Source: Methanospirillum hungatei (lineage in GTDB: Archaea; Halobacteriota; Methanomicrobia; Methanomicrobiales; Methanospirillaceae). From it: 64,000 nt of DNA. Positions 46,072 to 58,306 of the stretch are shown piece by piece. The notes under the pieces were generated by a model. The model worked only from the letters and a program-made list of their open reading frames with translations. It was not told the DNA's origin and ran no database searches. Made by a program: the position numbers and the translations under genes. Numbering within the stretch: the first letter of the stretch is position 1; the number at the start of each line of letters is the position of its first letter. Where the stretch lies: the NCBI RefSeq assembly GCF_019263745.1, contig NZ_CP077107.1:2108001-2172000 (forward strand), read 5' to 3'.

Positions 46072-46639
46072 TATTGTATTTAAACTCTGTGTTGATTCTG
46101 GAAATATGACCCCCGGGATCCGATCTACTATTCAAGAAATATACCGGATTTTGGCGATCTGATCATGAATAATGAGAGATTTTATGGAATGAGGCCTTCT
46201 TTTTTATATTCTGACTTCACGCGTCATGATATTAGATAACGTTGTGATTTTCATCCATTCCATATCATATTGGACTGTATAATTGGTGTACCAATGAAAT
46301 CATGAATACATTTTCAATTCTGAATCCATTGAATGAAGAACAAGAAGTACCATCACCAGGATATTTATTGGTAACGGTTTCTTGTTCCCAGCAGATTGGA
46401 TACCAAAACCTCCTCAATCATTCCAATACTGGTGGTTTTATTTCATCAAGAATACCGAAAAGAGTAGTATTGAAATCAGAGAAGAGAGATCATTCCCGTT
46501 CTATCATGGGTTTTTACATTATTAACATGTATACTCAAACCGGATCGGATATACATGTCTGAATAATGTTCTGGAGTTTTGGCTCTTCAGCGTCCAATGA
46601 GAGAGCTATATGGCTCTCCTCTTCCTCATGCCATTGATT
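46072..46639. other. Intergenic stretch, no supported gene
   Basis: 568 bp. A plus-strand frame 46302-46562 (86 codons, ATG) has no recognisable motif and no clear ribosome-binding site; I leave it uncalled. A weak 6-bp hairpin GAGAGC/GCTCTC at 46601-46618 lies just downstream of gene 46640-47320 on the minus strand and could be a terminator. Confidence 0.4.
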
Positions 46640-47320
46640 TTACCTGAGATATTCTATCGAGATGTCAGGTGTTTCAGCGATCCCGGGTTTTGCGAGAAGT
46701 TCGATCAGCCTTGCACCACAGTCAGGGTGAAAAAGATTTGCTGATGATGCACTCCTGATGATCCAGCATGTATCAAGTCCCCGTTCAGTACCTGCACATG
46801 CCAGAACCCTGACTCCCTCAGGAATTACTCCTGCATCGGTTGCCATTAAAACACTTTCAAGAGCGACAAGGGTTCCAGGAGAGATGAGTTCGAGTGTTTT
46901 TGCGATGATGTCCAGTGAAGTTACCTGCCGTAAATGAAGTCGTATTGAAAAACTTGGTCCAAAGAACGGGATAGTACCTTTCACTACCGGGATCCCGGAT
47001 GCATCTAGTTTTACTTTATTATCAGCCGTGATCTCCATGGGAATCCGTGTTTTCCCTTCCTGTCTCCATTGATCGCGTATTGATCTCAGACCTGGATTCG
47101 ACTCAAAGAGATCCGTGTCCATTTTATCAACCTCCCAATACATTCCCTGCGGGCAGGTGACACAAACAATTGGTTTTCCTGGATCAGCTGCTGCAACCTG
47201 CAATGCACTTGATCCCGTTATTGATGCAATAACAATGTAATCACATCGGGATGCTTCTTTTTTGACAACACTCACAATTTCAGGAGTATTATCAGGTCCG
47301 GGAAGATCAAAGATAATCAT
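46640..47320 (-). CDS. Stand-alone pyruvate-kinase C-terminal-domain-like protein
   Basis: A 226-aa protein. It starts MIIFDLPGPDNTPEIVSVVK, then YIVIASITGSSALQVAAADP and KPIVCVTCPQG, which resembles the alpha/beta C-terminal domain of pyruvate kinase without the catalytic barrel; such stand-alone proteins occur in methanogens. The second half (IPFFGPSFSIRLHLRQV, LIALESVLMATDAGVIPEGV-type) is conserved in the family. The function is unknown; small-molecule binding is inferred. A short piece of this gene is repeated at 44195. Confidence 0.75.
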   Translation of the reverse strand: MIIFDLPGPDNTPEIVSVVKKEASRCDYIVIASITGSSALQVAAADPGKPIVCVTCPQGMYWEVDKMDTDLFESNPGLRSIRDQWRQEGKTRIPMEITADNKVKLDASGIPVVKGTIPFFGPSFSIRLHLRQVTSLDIIAKTLELISPGTLVALESVLMATDAGVIPEGVRVLACAGTERGLDTCWIIRSASSANLFHPDCGARLIELLAKPGIAETPDISIEYLR

Positions 47321-47386
47321 ATGCTATGAAAAAGATAGGTAAATTAAAAATCTTTCTTCTATCAAAACAAAAAATGAGGAATTATC

Positions 47387-47875
47387 TCATCTGACCGCCA
47401 TACAGATGTCGACGATATGATGTTTTTTGGGATGTTCTTCCGGATTATTCAGGTATACCTCATAACTCGCCCGGGAAATGTCAATCTCCAAACCATGGGA
47501 TGCTACCCATTCAACAATTTTTTCCCATGAAGCAGGGTATTCTTCCGGACCATCAAGTTCGAGACCTATTACTGCATATTTTCCTCCAGGAAGGTTTTTT
47601 GTTTTAATTTCTCCCTCTCCCTTTACATCTTTTGAAATACTCATACAGACATCAAGGGTGAGTTCCTCCGGAGGGGTTACTTCTGGATCATCATAATATG
47701 CAGCGATCATGACAGTATCAGGGCCCATTACCTGGTTCTGAAATCCCCACCCAAAGAGTTTCCCGAATAACTCTGCGAAAAGGGCAGGATTTCCAATGTA
47801 ATTTCCCTGATATGATACATAGGCAACATACCGTTCTTCGAGATCCTGAATTGTTGGTTCTTTTAATATCTTCAT
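47387..47875 (-). CDS. GyrI-like small-molecule-binding protein
   Basis: A 162-aa protein of the GyrI/SbmC (AraC effector-binding) fold: a first half YVAYVSYQGNYIGNPALFAE, a duplicated second half ending YASWEKIVEWV-like to ASYEVYLNNPEEHPKKHHIVDICMAV, and the typical LPGGKYAVIGLELDGP strand. No DNA-binding domain is attached, so it is a ligand-binding stand-alone version. Members bind drugs or cationic lipophiles, or protect gyrase; which applies is not known. It sits between the PK-C-like gene and katG on the same strand. Confidence 0.8.
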   Translation of the reverse strand: MKILKEPTIQDLEERYVAYVSYQGNYIGNPALFAELFGKLFGWGFQNQVMGPDTVMIAAYYDDPEVTPPEELTLDVCMSISKDVKGEGEIKTKNLPGGKYAVIGLELDGPEEYPASWEKIVEWVASHGLEIDISRASYEVYLNNPEEHPKKHHIVDICMAVR

Positions 47876-48043
47876 ACCAATTTCCTCTGGTATATCTCCA
47901 TCTGTTATTGACAGAGTATATAAAAATAGAAGGCCCCGGGGTGAAAGTGAAATAAAGTGATAATGGTGGCAAAATCCCCTTCAATCCATCTGGGTCTGGA
48001 GGAATTTAAAAAAAAGAGATGAAGGACCCCTCAAAAATCTCTC

Positions 48044-50257
<2,214 letters not shown>

Positions 50258-50343
50258 CTACGGATGTCTGACTTATCTCCTCTGGGGTGATAAACATTTC
50301 TTCGTAGGGAAATTCACTGTATTGGTATAATTTAGCCTGATCT

Positions 50344-50368
50344 CCTGTAATTCCATCAGAATTACGGG
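50344..50368 (-). terminator. Hairpin between regulator gene and katG
   Basis: An inverted repeat with arms GTAATTC/GAATTAC extended to 10 bp (one G-T pair) and a 5-nt loop lies 4 nt beyond the regulator stop. It may end the regulator transcript, or be a regulatory site upstream of the katG promoter. Confidence 0.5.
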
Positions 50369-50371
50369 ATA

Positions 50372-51166
50372 TCACAAACCGGAATACATCTTTTTAATCA
50401 TCTCCATCAGTCCAAATCCCTTTTCGGTGATGAGGTATTGGCCGGATGTTGCATCCTTGGCAACGAGTTCTGCTTCAATCAGCCGGGTTACATGAAAGAG
50501 AAGGTGTCCACCTTTGTACCCGGTGAGTGTACTAAGTTCCTTGTAACTCATTCCACCTCTTGATAATGCTTTGATCATACTGAACCGGACTGGGTGAGAT
50601 AGAGGTTCGATAATCCTGGATAAAACCATCTCATCTGGAAGATCTTTCATGTAAGAGATCTGTCCCTGTCGTTTCAATCCGGATCTGGTCAATGACAGTT
50701 CACCTATTGCCTTCATCAGTTGATCGCGTTCTGTTGTATACACCTGAAAACAGGAGATACAAGGCTTTTGTCTGAGTTCCGGATATTTATTCATCAGTTC
50801 GTCGTCGATCTGGATCTGGTTTTTTAAGAAATCATCTGCTTCATCCGGATCCATACGTTCGGCAGATTCTTTCAGACGGCACATGAAAAAATCAATACAG
50901 TCGGTTCGGTTATATAAAGAACATGGATTTGGGCAAACAGATTCAAATTCACGACGCATTGTGTTTAAAACTAAATCAAGAAGGAGTCTTTGATAGCCCT
51001 GAGTGATCTGTTTACGCATTACTTCGATCTTTTCCTCAATAAACAGGTTCTGGAATGACCGTAGTTCGGAGATGATCAATTCACCCTGCTCACGCTGGAT
51101 AGATCCCAAATCACGTATTTGTTTCTCGATCTGAATAATTCGCTCTTCTATCTCATCTTTACGCAT
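50372..51166 (-). CDS. ArsR-like winged-helix regulator with N-terminal Cys domain (paralogue 2), upstream of katG
   Basis: 264 aa from the ATG at 51166 (a TTG 21 nt upstream is possible). The N-terminal coiled-coil region (about residues 4-60) is followed by cysteines CPNPC (78/82), C90, C96 and CISC (136/139). The C-terminal winged helix is PLSHPVRFSMIKALSRGGMS, then YKELSTLTGYKGGHLLFHVT and LITEKGFGLM. It is a paralogue of 41630-42388 with more cysteines. It lies directly upstream of katG on the same strand (126 nt), so control of katG by redox or metal state is a reasonable inference. Confidence 0.82.
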   Translation of the reverse strand: MRKDEIEERIIQIEKQIRDLGSIQREQGELIISELRSFQNLFIEEKIEVMRKQITQGYQRLLLDLVLNTMRREFESVCPNPCSLYNRTDCIDFFMCRLKESAERMDPDEADDFLKNQIQIDDELMNKYPELRQKPCISCFQVYTTERDQLMKAIGELSLTRSGLKRQGQISYMKDLPDEMVLSRIIEPLSHPVRFSMIKALSRGGMSYKELSTLTGYKGGHLLFHVTRLIEAELVAKDATSGQYLITEKGFGLMEMIKKMYSGL

Positions 51167-51228
51167 GATGCACTCTGGTATATTCAAATTACCTTACATT
51201 ATATTTTCTTTACCTCACCAGTATCTGT

Positions 51229-51684
51229 ATGGACAAATCATACGAGAATGACATGCAGTATCCTGAATATATGGAAAATGGAGATGTTCGTGGGCGATGT
51301 GGATTTCATTGCCGGAAATGCCCTGCTTATAAAGAAAATATCCACAGCGATACCGATCGGAGTCGGGTTCATCTGACCTGGAACAAGATTTACGGACTTG
51401 ATGTTCCTCCAAGTGTCTTGAATTGTGATGGATGTCTGAAACCTGACGATGAGCACCCTGTCAGAATAGGTGGAGATTGTGAGATCCGAAATTGTGTTCT
51501 GGAGAAAAATCTCGCTCATTGTGGATTATGTGCTGATTTTCCCTGTGATCTCATGGAAAGACATCTTGCGAGTGTTGAGACCGTGGTCCCTGAGTGCCGG
51601 AGTTCATGTTCTCCTGAAGAGTTCAGAGATTTTATCGAGCCTTATTTATGCAGGGAATTTCTTGAATCAGAGAAAAATAAATGA
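51229..51684 (+). CDS. DUF3795-type Cys-rich protein
   Basis: A 151-aa protein with the DUF3795 cysteine pattern: RCGFHCRKCPAYKENI, then LNCDGCLKP, then GDCEIRNCVLEKNLAHCGLC, then FPCDLMERH, then a C-terminal CRSSCS and LCREF. The cysteines probably bind zinc or an Fe-S cluster; the function is unknown. An ATG at 51253 is an alternative start. It is divergent from the regulator of katG (62 nt between starts), so both may be controlled from one region. Confidence 0.82.
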   Translation: MDKSYENDMQYPEYMENGDVRGRCGFHCRKCPAYKENIHSDTDRSRVHLTWNKIYGLDVPPSVLNCDGCLKPDDEHPVRIGGDCEIRNCVLEKNLAHCGLCADFPCDLMERHLASVETVVPECRSSCSPEEFRDFIEPYLCREFLESEKNK

Positions 51685-51745
51685 GAATATATCGCGGTTC
51701 ATTCAAGATTCATATTGAACGATATTCTCGCCAGGAAAAATGGAT

Positions 51746-52948
51746 TCAGGGTTGTGATAGTTTCATCCGTATGCTCCCGGTTGGACACACCAGTGAGCAG
51801 AGTGAACAGGTATCACACCGATCAGGATCCAGGATTACCCCTTCCCTGGTAAGGATCAATGCCTGATATCCACCATCACGACATGAGATTACACATTGAC
51901 CACATATTTTACAGGTTTTCACATCGATGACAGGAATGAGCCTGTTTTTCCGGTCAAGGCTCTCATGACTGGTGAGATGTGGTAAGGCTTTTCCCCTTAT
52001 CTCATCCGGACTGCGGTACCCTTTTCTTTGCAGATATCCGGACAGACCGGCGAGCATTTCCCTGATGATCCCTGCTCCTCCCCACATGACTGCGGTACAG
52101 ACCTGAACTGCTGACGCTCCGACCAGGAGGTATTCCGTTGCATCCTCAAAAGAACTGACACCTCCTATTCCTATGACCGGAACATTAGTACTGCGGGCAA
52201 CTTGTGATACTACCCGAAGCCCAATCGGTTTTACTCCTGGTCCAGAATATCCTCCATAAGTAGAGTATCCGGCAACGGACGGTGCAGGCTCAAATGTCTC
52301 GATGTCAACACCCATAAGGCTCTGGACGGTGTTGATAGCTGATATCATATCTGCTCCACCTTCAACTGCAGCCTGTGCTATCGGGACAATATCAGTAACA
52401 TTCGGGGTGAGTTTTACTATGAGCGGAATTGAAATTGCATCCCTGACATATCCGGTCAGAGTTCTAACAAGATCTGCATCTCCTCCGATTGCAGCCCCAA
52501 GTCCCCGTTCCGGCATCCCATGAGGGCAGGAGAAATTAAGTTCGATGGCTTGGACTCCTGCAAATGCCACCTGTGAAGCAAGATGTTGCCATTCTTTCGG
52601 ATCCATTCCGGCCATGATACTGGCAATCAGGATTTTCTCTGGAAACTCTTTTCTTATCTGTGGGATCTCATCCAGCCAGTATGATACGCTCTTTTTGCTC
52701 AGGAGTTCGATATTTTCAAATCCGAGAAGATGTGACTCCTGATCTTTCCAGGCTGCAAACCGAGGGGATACATCCTCGATAACCATCCCGTCTGGTGTGA
52801 TTGTTTTAATGACCGCACCTCCCCAGCCAAGTGAGAAAGCATGCCGAATTTGATCTGCACTGGCAGTTGGTGGTCCGGATGCAAGAATAAACGGATTTTC
52901 AAGTGTTAAAGAGCCAAGGGTCGTCGGCAGGACTGGAACAGGTACCAT
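51746..52948 (-). CDS. Dihydroorotate/dihydropyrimidine dehydrogenase-like protein with ferredoxin tail
   Basis: A 400-aa protein. The FMN barrel (about residues 1-310) begins PTTLGSLTLENPFILASGPP and has the substrate-loop LNFSCPHGM, VKLTPNVTD, NTVQSLMGVDIETF and IGIGGVSSFEDATE. The C-terminal part (about 330-395) has two 4Fe-4S motifs, CKICGQCVISC and CDTCSLCSLVCP. This is the PreA-type layout, used for pyrimidine reduction with an NAD(P)-binding partner PreT or with ferredoxin. No partner is nearby. It could instead use dihydroorotate; the catalytic Cys (FSCPHG) fits class 1B/PreA. Confidence 0.85.
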   Translation of the reverse strand: MVPVPVLPTTLGSLTLENPFILASGPPTASADQIRHAFSLGWGGAVIKTITPDGMVIEDVSPRFAAWKDQESHLLGFENIELLSKKSVSYWLDEIPQIRKEFPEKILIASIMAGMDPKEWQHLASQVAFAGVQAIELNFSCPHGMPERGLGAAIGGDADLVRTLTGYVRDAISIPLIVKLTPNVTDIVPIAQAAVEGGADMISAINTVQSLMGVDIETFEPAPSVAGYSTYGGYSGPGVKPIGLRVVSQVARSTNVPVIGIGGVSSFEDATEYLLVGASAVQVCTAVMWGGAGIIREMLAGLSGYLQRKGYRSPDEIRGKALPHLTSHESLDRKNRLIPVIDVKTCKICGQCVISCRDGGYQALILTREGVILDPDRCDTCSLCSLVCPTGSIRMKLSQP

Positions 52949-52994
52949 ATCTGATGGTCACTGCGAATCCATAAAAAAGAAATAGGTTTGTTCG

Positions 52995-53537
52995 TCAGTA
53001 TGTGATGACCATCTCACCTTTTTTCATCATCAGACCGGCAATGATACTGATAATACCAAATACCAGACAATAAATGCCAAGTAGGATGATGAGAACCAAA
53101 GATCCGGCTGTCGGGATAGGTGCAAAGGCAATCAGGATACCAAAGAGTACACCAATGAAGCCGTTAACTCCTAAAAGTGCTCTGAATGGAAGTTCTTTAA
53201 AGGAATAGGCGACGAATAGTTCTGTAATACCGGTAATTATCGCCCAGGCAGCAATCAAAATTGTAATTGCAACGACCATTGAGAACGGAGATATAAATGT
53301 CAGAATGGCAATTATCACCCCGATGATTGCAAGGATCAGGATAGGCCATCTTCCTGGCTGTCTTGATGACAGGCTCATTCCCCCGGTCATGAGGGATATA
53401 ATAAGCAGGAATATTCCCACAATATAGGCAATGACTGCTTCCATCGCCATCGGAATGGTAAAACAGAGAATTCCGATAATTACAGCAAAAATACCTCGGG
53501 CTAGGAGACTCCCCTTGGTGAGGATTTCTTGTTCCAT
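52995..53537 (-). CDS. HdeD/DUF308 family membrane protein
   Basis: A 180-aa protein with six membrane helices, typical HdeD length and pattern: LLARGIFAVIIGILCFTIPM, YIVGIFLLIISLMTGG, ILILAIIGVIIAILTFISPF, ITGITELFVAY, and GVLFGILIAFAPIPTAGSL. HdeD proteins are linked to acid resistance in E. coli; their role in archaea is not known. It is monocistronic, with 46 nt to the PreA-like gene on the same strand. Confidence 0.85.
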   Translation of the reverse strand: MEQEILTKGSLLARGIFAVIIGILCFTIPMAMEAVIAYIVGIFLLIISLMTGGMSLSSRQPGRWPILILAIIGVIIAILTFISPFSMVVAITILIAAWAIITGITELFVAYSFKELPFRALLGVNGFIGVLFGILIAFAPIPTAGSLVLIILLGIYCLVFGIISIIAGLMMKKGEMVITY

Positions 53538-53615
53538 GAGTTATAATTCAGATAATTATTTATTAAAGATCGCCGGTTCATGGAACCCTTTTACCCAACG
53601 ATCAGAGGATAAAAT

Positions 53616-55796
53616 TCAGAGGGTAAATTCACCAAGGTCTGTTTTGAGTCGTGCAGACATCTCCTGAACTTCGGATGACTCAGCCATAACCTTTTCAAGT
53701 GATTCACTGGTTGTCTCTGCTATTGTGGCTAATCCAGATATCTTCTCTTCGTTATCCATGGCGATTTCACTGATGAGTGATACACCTCCGCTTATCCGTT
53801 CAATCTCAACCAGTTGATTCTCATTTGCCCTGGTGATCTCACCAATGCCTGTTGCAGCACTACCAATGTCCCCCACAATCTGTTCAAGGGCATCAACGGT
53901 CTGTTTTACACTTCCGATCCCGACAACGATCTCGTCAAATACATTTGTCATGAGTCCGGATGTCTTCTGACTCTGGGATATTATTTCAGATATCACTTGT
54001 TCAATATGTTCGGTCGCCCGACGTGATTCTCCTGCAAGGTTCTTGACTTCTCCAGCGACGACTGCAAATCCTCTTCCTGCATCTCCTGCCCTGGCAGCCT
54101 CAATTGCAGCATTAAGAGCAAGCAGATTTGTCTGATTTGCAATATCTGCAATAACCTTCACAACCTTTGAGATATCTGTAATTTTTATATTCAGATCTCC
54201 GATTTCCTCAACCGCTTTTCGTGAGATTGTCTCAACAGCTTCCATCTTTTTCGAGGCTTCATTCCCCTGCATGAGAGCTGACTGGCCTGACTGTGTGGCA
54301 GTATTGGCAAGTGTCATCACCTCCTGAGAAGTGCTGGCTATCTCTTCAAAAGAAGCTGAAAGGCCTTCGATGCTTTGCAGTAATTCAGTTATGGCGACGA
54401 CCTGTTCTTTCATCTTTGACGCTGTGGTTTCAGCAGTTGATGCTACTTTCTCTGCCCCTTTTGATATCTGAACAGTTTCATTTCCGATCGTCTCCATTGA
54501 TGATTCAAGCACCTGGACCTGGTCAGTTATGTCTGCAAGAGTTTTTCTGATATTGGATATTGCGTTGTCGAGGTCGGTCTTAACCTCACACAGTGGATCT
54601 GAATTATCACATGATACAGAGATCGCAAGATTTTTTCCGGCAATTGTCGCAAGAGTTCCGCCGAGCTCATGAATGCTCCGTTGCAGCATTCGATCTGTAT
54701 TCCGCTCATTGGTCATGTCTACCATGCAGATGAGAACATCACTCGTGTTGCCTTCTCCATCCACCAGGGGGATTGCAAATAGGGCGAGTTCTTTTTCTCC
54801 GGATGGAAACCGATAGATAACCTCCCCGGACTTATTCTTCTGACTTGAAAAGACACCGGCAATGTCCAGGGTACTCTTTGTCACCTGGGTAAAGTCACGG
54901 AACGATATGGATTTCAAAGCATCATTGGTATAATTGGTAAGTGACAGGAATGCATCGTTTGTCTGAACTATTTTATATGCTGGATCGATGATGAGCATTG
55001 GAATTGGATTTTCACGAACGATACGTTCTGCTCTTGTTTGAAGCTCGACTATCTTTGAGATGTTCTGGACTACTTCCACCTGTCCGATTACCTTACCTTC
55101 ACGATCATGAAGGAACGCAACATCAATTTTAAAGTGCATCCCATGGTCTTCAAAAAAGGTTTCAGTAATTCCTCTCCGGAGTTTTTCAATGCCTGCAACA
55201 TTCCCGCACTTTTTACCGACAAGTTTCTGCCGGGTGGTCCGTTTGAATTTTTCAACTGCTGTATTGACATAGGTCCAGATCATCTCTGGATCGGTAACAG
55301 ATATCGGGAATGGGATGGCGTCAAGAATTGCTTCATACCAGACAGATTTCTGTTTTAACTCCCGGGAAAGATCATCAGCCCGGTTTTTTTCTGCGACTTC
55401 TTTTGAGGTATCAATAATCGCGCATATGTGGGTAATTCCTTCGATGTCAGAAGAGGAGATCCTTACCTCTGCAGGAAATAATTCTCCATCACTCTTCTGC
55501 AGGTAAATGGTACAGATTTGAGGAGAATTTGGCGTCGTTCTCCATATTGCGTCAGTCCATCGTGAACTTGACGGAGTGCCATCCGGTTGTTTTTCCGGAA
55601 AAATTGACGTAATCTTTACTTTATTGAGTGTGTTGATTCCAAGGAGAGACTGGGCCGCAGGATTAGAGAAAGACACTACATCCCCGGAGAGAAGGAGGAA
55701 GGGCACCTGGACTGTAGAGAGCAGTGAATGCGTGTATGTCAGATTATTCGATATTTTTTCGGAATTCTGATCAGGGCGAAACTCCATAAAACTCAT
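53616..55796 (-). CDS. Soluble PAS-PAS-PAS methyl-accepting chemotaxis protein
   Basis: 726 aa from the ATG at 55796 (GGTGAG nine nt upstream; an earlier TTG at 55823 is possible). No membrane segment. Three PAS domains are visible in order: [40 protein letters not shown], and [20 protein letters not shown]. After a helical linker comes the MCP signalling domain with the hairpin-tip region [20 protein letters not shown] and E/Q-rich methylation helices. It would form a cytosolic trimer-of-dimers array with CheA/CheW. Archaeal motility by archaella is the natural output. PAS2 has a Cys in KKCGNVAG that may bind a ligand (inference). Confidence 0.9.
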   Translation of the reverse strand: MSFMEFRPDQNSEKISNNLTYTHSLLSTVQVPFLLLSGDVVSFSNPAAQSLLGINTLNKVKITSIFPEKQPDGTPSSSRWTDAIWRTTPNSPQICTIYLQKSDGELFPAEVRISSSDIEGITHICAIIDTSKEVAEKNRADDLSRELKQKSVWYEAILDAIPFPISVTDPEMIWTYVNTAVEKFKRTTRQKLVGKKCGNVAGIEKLRRGITETFFEDHGMHFKIDVAFLHDREGKVIGQVEVVQNISKIVELQTRAERIVRENPIPMLIIDPAYKIVQTNDAFLSLTNYTNDALKSISFRDFTQVTKSTLDIAGVFSSQKNKSGEVIYRFPSGEKELALFAIPLVDGEGNTSDVLICMVDMTNERNTDRMLQRSIHELGGTLATIAGKNLAISVSCDNSDPLCEVKTDLDNAISNIRKTLADITDQVQVLESSMETIGNETVQISKGAEKVASTAETTASKMKEQVVAITELLQSIEGLSASFEEIASTSQEVMTLANTATQSGQSALMQGNEASKKMEAVETISRKAVEEIGDLNIKITDISKVVKVIADIANQTNLLALNAAIEAARAGDAGRGFAVVAGEVKNLAGESRRATEHIEQVISEIISQSQKTSGLMTNVFDEIVVGIGSVKQTVDALEQIVGDIGSAATGIGEITRANENQLVEIERISGGVSLISEIAMDNEEKISGLATIAETTSESLEKVMAESSEVQEMSARLKTDLGEFTL

Positions 55797-55835
55797 GGAG
55801 GATTTCTCACCATTCCTTATCAATGGATAGGATTT

Positions 55836-56963
55836 GTGAAAGAATCAAAGAACAGATCTTTTCTCTCTGAAAAGCGACTGTCTCATATGGGTTTTGATGC
55901 TGCAAAGTGTGATTTTTCCCGGTGCAAAGGGGAATGCCTGACAAAGTGTCCCTATGTCTCATACAATGAAAAAGAGACAAAAGAGCAGATAAGTGCGTTA
56001 ATAAAAGGGGAAATGGCTCCAATTCTTAAGGAGTGTATCACCTGTGCTGCCTGTAATGAATACTGTCCACTTGGAGCAAATCCCTGGGACCTGATATTAT
56101 GGAGACAGGAGCAGACGCAGGTATTAGGGATTCCGAGCAATGCAAAACCCGCTTCTGACTGGCTGGTAAAACCAAAGATTGTCAGACCAGGAAAGCCTGG
56201 TGGTGCGTTAATTTCTCTGTGTGGTATCTATGAGGTTGTTCCACAGCAGGAATTTTTAACTGGCATTATGTTTGATGAGACCACACTCATCGGAGGAGGG
56301 GATTATTGTTGCGGGTTTACTGAGACTCATCTTGGACGGGGCTCCAGACCTTATGAATTTCTTCCAACCCTGGTCAAAAACCTGGCTGATGCAGCAAAAG
56401 AATACGGAGTTTCTGAAATTGTATTCACACATGATGCCTGTTATAATGTTCTGACAACCGTCGCAATCCAGGATCGCATTGAAGTTCCTTTCAAACCGGT
56501 TCACATCCTTGAGTATATCAGAAACTGGCTCCGTGATCACAAAGACAAAATTACTCCGCTAAACATGAAGATGGCATATCAGGGAGGGTGTACTACGCGT
56601 TATGCAGCAAAGGAGGGTGAGATCTGGAGAGACTGGCTTGAGGAAATACTCAGTCTGATTGGCGTTACCTGTGTTGAAGACAAAAGAAAGTACACCGGAG
56701 ACAATCGGCTTTGTTGTTGCTGCAGTATCTTTCACACCCAGCATGAACGGGCAATGAAATTCCAGCATATGAACATTCAGGATGCAATAGACGCCGGTGC
56801 TGAGGGGTACTGTTTCATCTGCCCTGCGTGTGTTTCAGTAATGCGGATGACCTGTAAAGAGATGAATCTGACACCATATTACATCACACAGCTCGTTAAA
56901 ATGGCTCTGAAAGAAGATTTAGGAAAAGCCGGAACTGCCGCATTTGGTTACCCGGTTAAGTAA
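55836..56963 (+). CDS. HdrD/GlpC-like Fe-S protein with CCG domains
   Basis: 375 aa from the GTG at 55836 (AGGA just upstream; an ATG at 55887 is possible). N-terminal cysteines are in [15 protein letters not shown], then [14 protein letters not shown], which together look like two 4Fe-4S sites. The C-terminal half has CCG-type motifs: YCCGFTETH with HDACYN, and QGGCTTRY with [11 protein letters not shown] and [11 protein letters not shown]. These resemble the active-site-proximal Fe-S region of HdrB/HdrD. It is the first gene of a four-gene plus-strand cluster with two flavin-fold proteins and a ferredoxin. A thiol/disulfide or electron-bifurcating-type reaction is inferred; the substrate is unknown. 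Confidence 0.8.
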   Translation: MKESKNRSFLSEKRLSHMGFDAAKCDFSRCKGECLTKCPYVSYNEKETKEQISALIKGEMAPILKECITCAACNEYCPLGANPWDLILWRQEQTQVLGIPSNAKPASDWLVKPKIVRPGKPGGALISLCGIYEVVPQQEFLTGIMFDETTLIGGGDYCCGFTETHLGRGSRPYEFLPTLVKNLADAAKEYGVSEIVFTHDACYNVLTTVAIQDRIEVPFKPVHILEYIRNWLRDHKDKITPLNMKMAYQGGCTTRYAAKEGEIWRDWLEEILSLIGVTCVEDKRKYTGDNRLCCCCSIFHTQHERAMKFQHMNIQDAIDAGAEGYCFICPACVSVMRMTCKEMNLTPYYITQLVKMALKEDLGKAGTAAFGYPVK

Positions 56964-57028
56964 GAGAATAAAATAGTAAACTATTATTCTCTGCATATCC
57001 TGTTTTCATATAGAAATGGAGATGGAAC

Positions 57029-57514
57029 ATGGTTACATTCACCAATGAGATGAAAGAAGCCTTACGGGTTCCAGGGAAGGGTGGAAGTCTTATTCATATG
57101 GCTACCTCCAGCCTTGACGGTAAACCAAATATCGCTGCCATGAGATTTGTTGCAACGCATGGTGATGATAAAATTCTGATTTCAGATATGTTTCTGCTCA
57201 AGACTAAGATGAACCTGAAGGAAAATCCTGAGTGTAGTATCGCAATCTGCCATCCGATGGATGCTGGGCGTGACTGGGTTTTCAAAGGGAAAGCAGTTGA
57301 TATTGAGTATGGGTTCCCCCCGGAATTTGACTGGTACGGAGTTAAGGCCAAGGAAATTTTAGACAAATGGGGAGACTGGGCAACACTTGAACCACCAAAA
57401 GAAGTCCCACCAGATATTGTATTTCCAAAACCTGCCCAGCGGGGTGTTGTCGTCCTGCATGTCGAAGAGATTTACTCTATTGAGAAAGGAAAAACCGGAG
57501 AGCGTATCCAGTGA
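57029..57514 (+). CDS. PNPOx-fold flavin-binding protein 1
   Basis: A 161-aa protein of the pyridoxamine 5'-phosphate oxidase-like split barrel: SLIHMATSSLDGKPNIAAMR, then KILISDMFLLKTKMNLKENP and CSIAICHPMDAGRDWVFKGK, ending with EEIYSIEKGKTGERIQ. The start has GGAGATGG upstream. The family binds FMN or F420 or haem. It is 65 nt after the HdrD-like gene and 10 nt before the second PNPOx-fold protein. Confidence 0.85.
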   Translation: MVTFTNEMKEALRVPGKGGSLIHMATSSLDGKPNIAAMRFVATHGDDKILISDMFLLKTKMNLKENPECSIAICHPMDAGRDWVFKGKAVDIEYGFPPEFDWYGVKAKEILDKWGDWATLEPPKEVPPDIVFPKPAQRGVVVLHVEEIYSIEKGKTGERIQ

Positions 57515-57524
57515 GGTGTAAAGG

Positions 57525-57989
57525 ATGTCAATAATTCTGACTGAGCGGATGAAAGGCTGGATTGAGCTGATGGGATGTCACCTGTGTGTTGCCACTCCGG
57601 AAGGGGTGCCACTGGTTACCGTTTCACGGTTCGCCAGAGTTACAAAGCCTGATCAGGTCGCGTTTGCGATGGAAAAAGGAGAGATTGGCCTCATTGAGGC
57701 TGCTGTTACCAAGAATCCATGGGTCGCGTTTGGGGTATCCAGGCAGGGAGGTATTCGTGCGGCTTACCAGTTTAAAGGAAAGGGGAAAATCCTGAAGTCA
57801 GGCCCGGAATTTGAATCACTCAAACAGATGGCCGAAGGAATCGCAACCGATGCAGTTCTGGTTGTAGATCTGGCCGAATTGTATTGTACAAAACCTGGTG
57901 CAGAGGCAGGTCAGCGTCTGGATGTCATGGCTCCTGATGCAGTTGATGCATGGGAGAAGGCACGCTGGACTGACATTCCTGGCAAATAG
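57525..57989 (+). CDS. PNPOx-fold flavin-binding protein 2
   Basis: A 154-aa protein, another split-barrel PNPOx relative: MGCHLCVATPEGVPLVTVSR, FAMEKGEIGLIEAAVTKNPW, AAYQFKGKGKILKSGPEFES and a C-terminal acidic stretch. Shine-Dalgarno GAGGTG is present. It is distantly related to its upstream neighbour and could pair with it as a heterodimer (inference). Cys18 and Cys21, in the MGCHLC stretch, are unusual for the fold and could be redox-active. Confidence 0.8.
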   Translation: MSIILTERMKGWIELMGCHLCVATPEGVPLVTVSRFARVTKPDQVAFAMEKGEIGLIEAAVTKNPWVAFGVSRQGGIRAAYQFKGKGKILKSGPEFESLKQMAEGIATDAVLVVDLAELYCTKPGAEAGQRLDVMAPDAVDAWEKARWTDIPGK

Positions 57990-58027
57990 ACAGATATAAT
58001 AATATCTTTTTTCAACCTTTTCCCGGA

Positions 58028-58306
58028 ATGGGAGAAGAAGATACCGGGAAGACACCAAAAAAATTCCCCTGGTTTGAACCCTTTGCTTGTGAGGGCTGCG
58101 GAGACTGTGTTTCAGTATGCCCTACCGGTTCAGTTGAACTTCTCGGGAAAGAGGATCAAAAAGTTCCAAAGGCGTGGGTTGTAAGCCCTGACACCTGCAT
58201 CGGGTGTGGGAAATGCGCCAAAGCCTGTATTGTCGGTGCCGTACAAATGACCAGTTATGTGGACATGGCAAAAAAGCGGTACAAGGAAGAACCCCGCCCT
58301 GTCTAA
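58028..58306 (+). CDS. 2[4Fe-4S] ferredoxin
   Basis: A 92-aa protein with two classical cluster motifs, CEGCGDCVSVCPTGS and CIGCGKCAKAC. It is the last gene of the cluster and likely supplies electrons to or from the HdrD-like protein. It overlaps the 3' end of convergent mch by 4 nt. Confidence 0.9.
   Translation: MGEEDTGKTPKKFPWFEPFACEGCGDCVSVCPTGSVELLGKEDQKVPKAWVVSPDTCIGCGKCAKACIVGAVQMTSYVDMAKKRYKEEPRPV

Noticed and set aside
46302-46562. 86-codon plus-strand frame
   Set aside because: No recognisable motif, no clear ribosome-binding site and an isolated location. It may be chance.
46601-46618. Hairpin GAGAGC/GCTCTC as a terminator
   Set aside because: Only 6 bp with a 6-nt loop and no T-run; too weak to list as a feature.
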